Shown here piece by piece: positions 60,614 to 64,000 of a DNA stretch of 64,000 nt. The notes under the pieces are model-generated. The model worked only from the letters and a program-made list of their open reading frames with translations. It made no database searches and was not told the origin of the DNA. The position numbers were made by a program, and so were the translations under genes. The DNA comes from Bergeyella porcorum (GTDB lineage Bacteria; Bacteroidota; Bacteroidia; Flavobacteriales; Weeksellaceae), in the NCBI RefSeq assembly GCF_042427575.1, contig NZ_JBHMFD010000007.1, positions 310,001 through 374,000 on the forward strand. The letters are read 5' to 3'. Each line of letters begins with the position of its first letter. The stretch's first letter is position 1.

Positions 60614-62773
60614 ATGGCAAAAAAGAAAAAAAGTAAATATATCAGTCAAAAAAATACTCATAAACTCAACGAGATAGGGCGTATTATTTTGGCATTTATG
60701 AAAGAAAAATCCAATAAAATATATAATTATAAACAAATTGCAGACGGTATAGAATATAAAAATCCTCGCCAAAGAGAACAAGTGATACAAGCTCTGCACA
60801 AGCTGAAAGCCGAAGACAAGATAAAAGAAGTAGAAAAAGGAAAATATACCGTTAATCTAGAAATTTCAGGGACATTCACAGGGGTTATAGATTTTAACCA
60901 AGCAGGGAATGCCTATGTGAAAGTAGAAGGTAGAGAAGATGATATCTTTGTGCATTCTAAAAATGTAAAAGATGCTATGCAGGGCGATAAAGTCCTCATC
61001 ATTACCTATTCTTACAAAAATAAAAACATAGAAGGTACTGTAGTGCAAGTTTTGGAACGAAATAAAACCGAATTTGTAGGCAGTTTAGAATATATCGCTC
61101 ACAAAGGATTTGGCTTTGTGGTTTCTGATAAGAAAAACTTTAACACCGATATTTTCGTTAAAAAAGAAAACTTCAATGGAGCGAAACCAAATGACAAAGT
61201 AGTGGTAAAAATGCTGGGATGGAAGAAAGGGGATAAAAATCCGGAGGGAGAAATTATCCGCGTACTCGGAAGTCCAGGTGAGCACGAAACCGAAATTCAT
61301 TCCATCTTGGCAGATTATGGTTTGCCATACGAGTTTCCAGAAGAGGTAGAACAAGAGACAAAAAACTTGGATACCGAAATCCGCGAAGAAGAGGTGAAAA
61401 AGCGTAGAGATATGCGAGATATTCTCACCTTTACCATAGACCCGAAAGATGCCAAAGACTTTGATGATGCCCTTTCTCTTCGAAAATTGAAAAATGGCAA
61501 TTGGGAAGTGGGCGTTCACATTGCAGATGTATCGCATTATGTGAAACCTGGCACCCTGCTAGATGATGAGGCGTATGCCAGAGCCACCTCGGTGTACTTG
61601 GTGGATAGAGTGGTGCCAATGCTACCAGAGGTGCTGAGTAATGGCGTTTGTTCCTTGCGTCCTAATGAGGATAAATACACTTTTTCAGCAGTTTTTGAGA
61701 TGAATGATAAAGCGGAAATTATCAATCAATGGTTTGGAAGGACGGTAACGCATTCCGACAGAAGATTCACCTACGAAGAAGCCCAAGAGCGTATAGAAAC
61801 AGGTGAAGGCGATTTGGCGGAAGAAATATTAGTCTTAGACCGATTGGCAAAAATTATGAGGGAGGAAAGAATCCATAATGGGGCAATTATTTTCGATAGA
61901 ATGGAAGTGCGTTTTAACCTCGATGAAAACAATGAACCCATTGGCGTTTATATGAAGGTAGGTAAGGATAGCAACCATTTGATAGAAGAATTTATGCTCC
62001 TTGCCAATAGAAAAGTATCCGAATATATCTCTCTAAATCTGAAAAATGAACGCACCAATAATACCTTTATTTACAGAATTCACGAAGACCCAGATCCAGC
62101 AAAATTAGAAGCTTTAAAGGAGTTTGTAAGCACTTTCGGATATAAAATGAATATTGCCAATACGAAGCAAACCACACAAAGTTTGAATAAACTCTTAAAA
62201 GATGTAAAAGGAAAAGGTGAGGAAAATATGATAGAAACTTTGGCAATGCGTTCTATGAGCAAGGCAGTCTATTCCACAGAGCCTATAGGGCATTATGGTT
62301 TAGGTTTTGAGTATTATACGCACTTTACATCGCCTATCCGAAGGTATCCCGATGTGATAGCTCATCGTCTATTGCAGCATTATTTAGATGGTGGCAAATC
62401 GCCCAACAAAATGGAAGTGGAAGAACAGGCGAAGCATTCATCTGCAAGGGAACGCTTAGCGAGCGATGCTGAGAGGGACTCTATCAAGTTTATGCAAGTA
62501 AAATTTATGGAAAAACACCTTGGAGAAGTTTTTGAAGGCGTTATTTCTGGCGTGGCAGAGTTTGGATTTTGGGTGCAAATCCCCGAAAATGGAGCAGAAG
62601 GACTTATCAAACTTCGAGATTTAACCGATGATTCTTATCTCTACGATGCTAAAACCCACGCGGTATATGGTATGAGAACGGGCAAACAATACCAACTGGG
62701 TGATGTTGTAAAAATAAAAGTTACTAAGGCTAATTTGATTCAAAAACAATTGGATTTCAAGATTGTGGAATAG
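60614..62773 (+). CDS. rnr: Ribonuclease R
   Basis: Processive 3'-5' exoribonuclease of the RNB family, degrading structured RNA in the cytoplasm. The 719 residues contain an N-terminal helix-turn-helix (about 1-75, YKQIADGIEYKNPRQREQ), cold-shock domains (about 80-225), the RNB catalytic domain with TIDPKDAKDFDDALS (four Asp cluster, about 276-290) and YHYT-type HYGLGFEYYTHFTSPIRRYPD (about 552-572 in two parts), and a C-terminal S1 domain (about 635-718). A very basic start (MAKKKKSKYISQ) is typical. Confidence 0.96.
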   Translation: MAKKKKSKYISQKNTHKLNEIGRIILAFMKEKSNKIYNYKQIADGIEYKNPRQREQVIQALHKLKAEDKIKEVEKGKYTVNLEISGTFTGVIDFNQAGNAYVKVEGREDDIFVHSKNVKDAMQGDKVLIITYSYKNKNIEGTVVQVLERNKTEFVGSLEYIAHKGFGFVVSDKKNFNTDIFVKKENFNGAKPNDKVVVKMLGWKKGDKNPEGEIIRVLGSPGEHETEIHSILADYGLPYEFPEEVEQETKNLDTEIREEEVKKRRDMRDILTFTIDPKDAKDFDDALSLRKLKNGNWEVGVHIADVSHYVKPGTLLDDEAYARATSVYLVDRVVPMLPEVLSNGVCSLRPNEDKYTFSAVFEMNDKAEIINQWFGRTVTHSDRRFTYEEAQERIETGEGDLAEEILVLDRLAKIMREERIHNGAIIFDRMEVRFNLDENNEPIGVYMKVGKDSNHLIEEFMLLANRKVSEYISLNLKNERTNNTFIYRIHEDPDPAKLEALKEFVSTFGYKMNIANTKQTTQSLNKLLKDVKGKGEENMIETLAMRSMSKAVYSTEPIGHYGLGFEYYTHFTSPIRRYPDVIAHRLLQHYLDGGKSPNKMEVEEQAKHSSARERLASDAERDSIKFMQVKFMEKHLGEVFEGVISGVAEFGFWVQIPENGAEGLIKLRDLTDDSYLYDAKTHAVYGMRTGKQYQLGDVVKIKVTKANLIQKQLDFKIVE

Positions 62774-62847
62774 GGAGAATAACAGAATTAAGAAGCTAGA
62801 ATTTTGAAATGATATTTTAAAAATAGATATTGACTTTTAATCTCAAC

Positions 62848-62869
62848 AATATTCTGTAAATTTGTAGAA
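62848..62869. repeat. Left 22-bp direct repeat of the toxin-antitoxin cassette
   Basis: Perfectly identical to 63436-63457 and contains a TAAATTTG -7 box. Flanking bases differ on both sides (C62847 versus A63435, A62870 versus T63458). Confidence 0.85.
62857..62864 (+). promoter_or_regulatory. -7 box (TAAATTTG) of the antitoxin-toxin operon
   Basis: Lies within the left 22-bp repeat, 16 bases before the antitoxin start. A TTG 24 bases upstream (62830-62832) could be the -33. Confidence 0.55.
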
Positions 62870-62880
62870 AAGTAACCGCT

Positions 62881-63114
62881 ATGGATACCGCTATTGATAG
62901 AAATAAAATTCACGCTTTTATAGATAGAGCAGATGAGAGGATTTTAAGAATTTTTTCGGCAATTATACATTCCGAAGAGAAGGAAATGGAACAACTTTCT
63001 GATGAGCATAAAAGTATTATAAATGAGCGTATTACTGAATATAGAACAGATAAAAATCAGAGTGTAGCATTAGAAGAAACTATCCATTCAATAAAGGAAA
63101 AATATGGCTTTTGA
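62881..63114 (+). CDS. Antitoxin component of a ParE/RelE-type module
   Basis: A 77-residue, mostly helical and acidic protein (DNKIHAFIDRADERILRIF-type start, MEQLSDEHKSIINERITEY centre, SIKEKYGF end), with the pattern of TIGR02574-like addiction-module antitoxins. The C-terminal half would wrap the toxin. It overlaps the toxin gene by 11 bases, the usual arrangement. Likely autoregulates the operon through DNA binding, though no ribbon-helix-helix is plain. Confidence 0.75.
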   Translation: MDTAIDRNKIHAFIDRADERILRIFSAIIHSEEKEMEQLSDEHKSIINERITEYRTDKNQSVALEETIHSIKEKYGF

Positions 63115-63394
63115 GTTAGTTTTATTACCGAAGGTAAAACAAGAATGGGAAAGTAAAATTGATTTATATAATGCTAAAAGAGAAAATTTAGGTTATGAAG
63201 TTTTCTTAGAAATTGAAAATTATCTAAAAAAAATTCAGGAAAATCCATTGCATTATCAAAAACGTTATGGAGAGGTGAGGGGGATTTTTACCAAAAGATT
63301 TCACTTTGGAATTTATTATATATTTGAAGAAGAGATAATAACGGTTTTAGCAATTCTAAATGCAAAAGAAGATATTTCAAAACTTCAAAGATAA
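63104..63394 (+). CDS. ParE/RelE-superfamily toxin
   Basis: A 96-residue basic protein with the ParE/RelE toxin pattern: MAFELVLLPKVKQEWESKID at the start, the YEVFLEIENYLKKIQENPLHYQ helix pair, and the core RYGEVRGIFTKRFHFGIYYIFEEEIITVLAILNAKED, given here as its successive parts RGIFTKRFHFGIYY and ITVLAILNAKED. Members poison DNA gyrase (ParE) or cleave mRNA on the ribosome (RelE). The sequence does not settle which, but the R-F-H-F-GIYY strand is more ParE-like. Confidence 0.85.
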   Translation: MAFELVLLPKVKQEWESKIDLYNAKRENLGYEVFLEIENYLKKIQENPLHYQKRYGEVRGIFTKRFHFGIYYIFEEEIITVLAILNAKEDISKLQR

Positions 63395-63435
63395 TTTTAA
63401 AATTGAGCCTTAACCTCCCATCTTAACCTAAGTAA

Positions 63436-63457
63436 AATATTCTGTAAATTTGTAGAA
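63436..63457. repeat. Right 22-bp direct repeat, overlapping the LysE promoter
   Basis: Identical to 62848-62869. Ends on the first base of the LysE ATG. Confidence 0.85.
63445..63452 (+). promoter_or_regulatory. -7 box (TAAATTTG) of the LysE-family gene
   Basis: Only four bases separate the box from the ATG, so the transcript would be leaderless or nearly so. Confidence 0.55.
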
Positions 63458-64000
63458 TGTTAGAACTGATATTTTCAGCCATAGGGTTGGGCATTATGCT
63501 TAGTTTGGTGTTTATAGGCCCTATCTTTTTTCTCCTCATAGAGACTAGTTTCTCTCGCGGAGCACGCCACGCATTGGCATTGGATATAGGCGTAGTTTTG
63601 GCAGATATTTTGTGCATCGTTGTAGCTTATTATGCCAGTAAAGATATTGTACATCTTATAGACCAATACCCTGGTTTTTATAGAATTACAGCATTTATTA
63701 TTTTTGTTTATGGTATTTTTATGTTAATCACCAAAACCAAAATGCACATCGCAGGGGAGAAGAAAATCATCAGCCAAAATTATCTCAAAACCTTTTTCAA
63801 TGGCTTTTTGTTCAACCTTTTGAATGTAGGCGTTATTCTCTTTTGGCTGGTTACGGTGATTTCCGTTCGCAATCAGTATCCCGATAATTCTTCCTTTTTC
63901 CTTTACCTCGGAATAGTAATTGCCACTTATCTGCTCATTGATATTGCTAAAATTCTCTTGGCTAAGCAATTTCATTGTAAACTGACACAAAACCTTGCCA
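63457..64000 (+). CDS. LysE-family amino-acid exporter, 3'-truncated by the window edge
   Basis: Starts at the ATG at 63457 (MLELIFSAIGLGIMLSLVFI) and is open to the last base, giving the first ~181 residues. LysE/RhtB-type translocators export amino acids or related metabolites across the inner membrane. Visible are the hydrophobic first helix, the GPIFFLLIETSFSRGARHAL region (family G-P motif near 21-22), the LDIGVVLADILCIVVAYY helix and a long loop before FLFNLLNVGVILFWLVTV. The promoter and the start are abutted by the 22-bp repeat that borders the toxin-antitoxin cassette. Confidence 0.85.
   Translation, partial: MLELIFSAIGLGIMLSLVFIGPIFFLLIETSFSRGARHALALDIGVVLADILCIVVAYYASKDIVHLIDQYPGFYRITAFIIFVYGIFMLITKTKMHIAGEKKIISQNYLKTFFNGFLFNLLNVGVILFWLVTVISVRNQYPDNSSFFLYLGIVIATYLLIDIAKILLAKQFHCKLTQNLA

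Larger units (their letters stand above)
62848..63457 (+). mobile_element. Toxin-antitoxin cassette between 22-bp direct repeats of a host promoter
   Basis: The repeats bracket two short genes and nothing else. The right copy covers the -7 box and runs up to the A of the LysE start codon, so it is the host sequence. The left copy gives the toxin-antitoxin genes an equivalent promoter. No recombinase is present. Confidence 0.5.

Overview
The window is a stretch of chromosome from a low-GC member of the Bacteroidota, class Flavobacteriia, most likely family Weeksellaceae (the Chryseobacterium, Riemerella and Elizabethkingia neighbourhood). The basis is the family content (GLPGLI, DUF5689, DUF4293, DUF6261, DUF3127, a second EF-G, a Rho with a long charged insertion), the TAnnTTTG promoter boxes typical of the phylum, and weak Shine-Dalgarno signals. 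No rRNA or tRNA genes, integrases or transposases were seen. The species cannot be fixed from this sequence alone.

Layout. 1-4521: cell-elongation operon mreC(partial)-mreD-mrdA-rodA. 4522-4991: an 83-bp higher-order repeat array and a terminator. 4992-6883: an ATPase plus PD-(D/E)xK-like gene pair inserted at the 3' end of lepA and bracketed by 49-bp direct repeats of that 3' end. 6837-8633: lepA. 8740-14416: surface lipoprotein (DUF5689), TonB-dependent receptor and a secreted endonuclease/exonuclease/phosphatase, probably one scavenging locus. 14538-18245: EF-G2 and a SpmAB-like membrane protein. 18307-23448: an AT-rich island (outer-membrane barrel, degenerate TraB/GumN protein, LytS-type kinase, LytTR regulator) between 27-bp direct repeats. 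23467-40876: GH3 protein, then a long minus-strand housekeeping run (sufS, SprT-like, ribH, apt, aat, prs, ROK kinase, secA, epimerase). 41011-41155: a 41-bp-period array of palindromes. 42353-44791: an accessory operon XRE-DinD-zeta-like kinase-Uma2. 44803-46785: mnmG between two parS sites. 46798-58076: mixed genes including an AsmA-like protein, an MsbA-like ABC exporter, rho and sod. 59394-59990: a gene-free AT-rich region with DnaA boxes, the probable chromosomal origin. 59998-64000: rpiB, rnr, a ParE/RelE-type toxin-antitoxin pair between 22-bp direct repeats, and a LysE-family exporter cut by the window end.

How it fits together. parS sites about 15 kb from a DnaA-box cluster, and strand bias (all genes to the right on +, mostly - strand between 41 and 25 kb to the left), suggest that the replication origin lies in this window. 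The background is housekeeping genes, and accessory modules have been added between them. Three modules (ATPase/nuclease, receptor/LytTR, toxin-antitoxin) share one architecture: no recombinase, and a 22-49 bp copy of host sequence on each side. In two of the three the duplicated host sequence carries expression signals (the end of lepA; the LysE promoter), which could place the cassette under host transcription. This shared pattern, the two candidate defence or conflict operons, and the pseudo-TraB/receptor/LytTR system are the most interesting things here.
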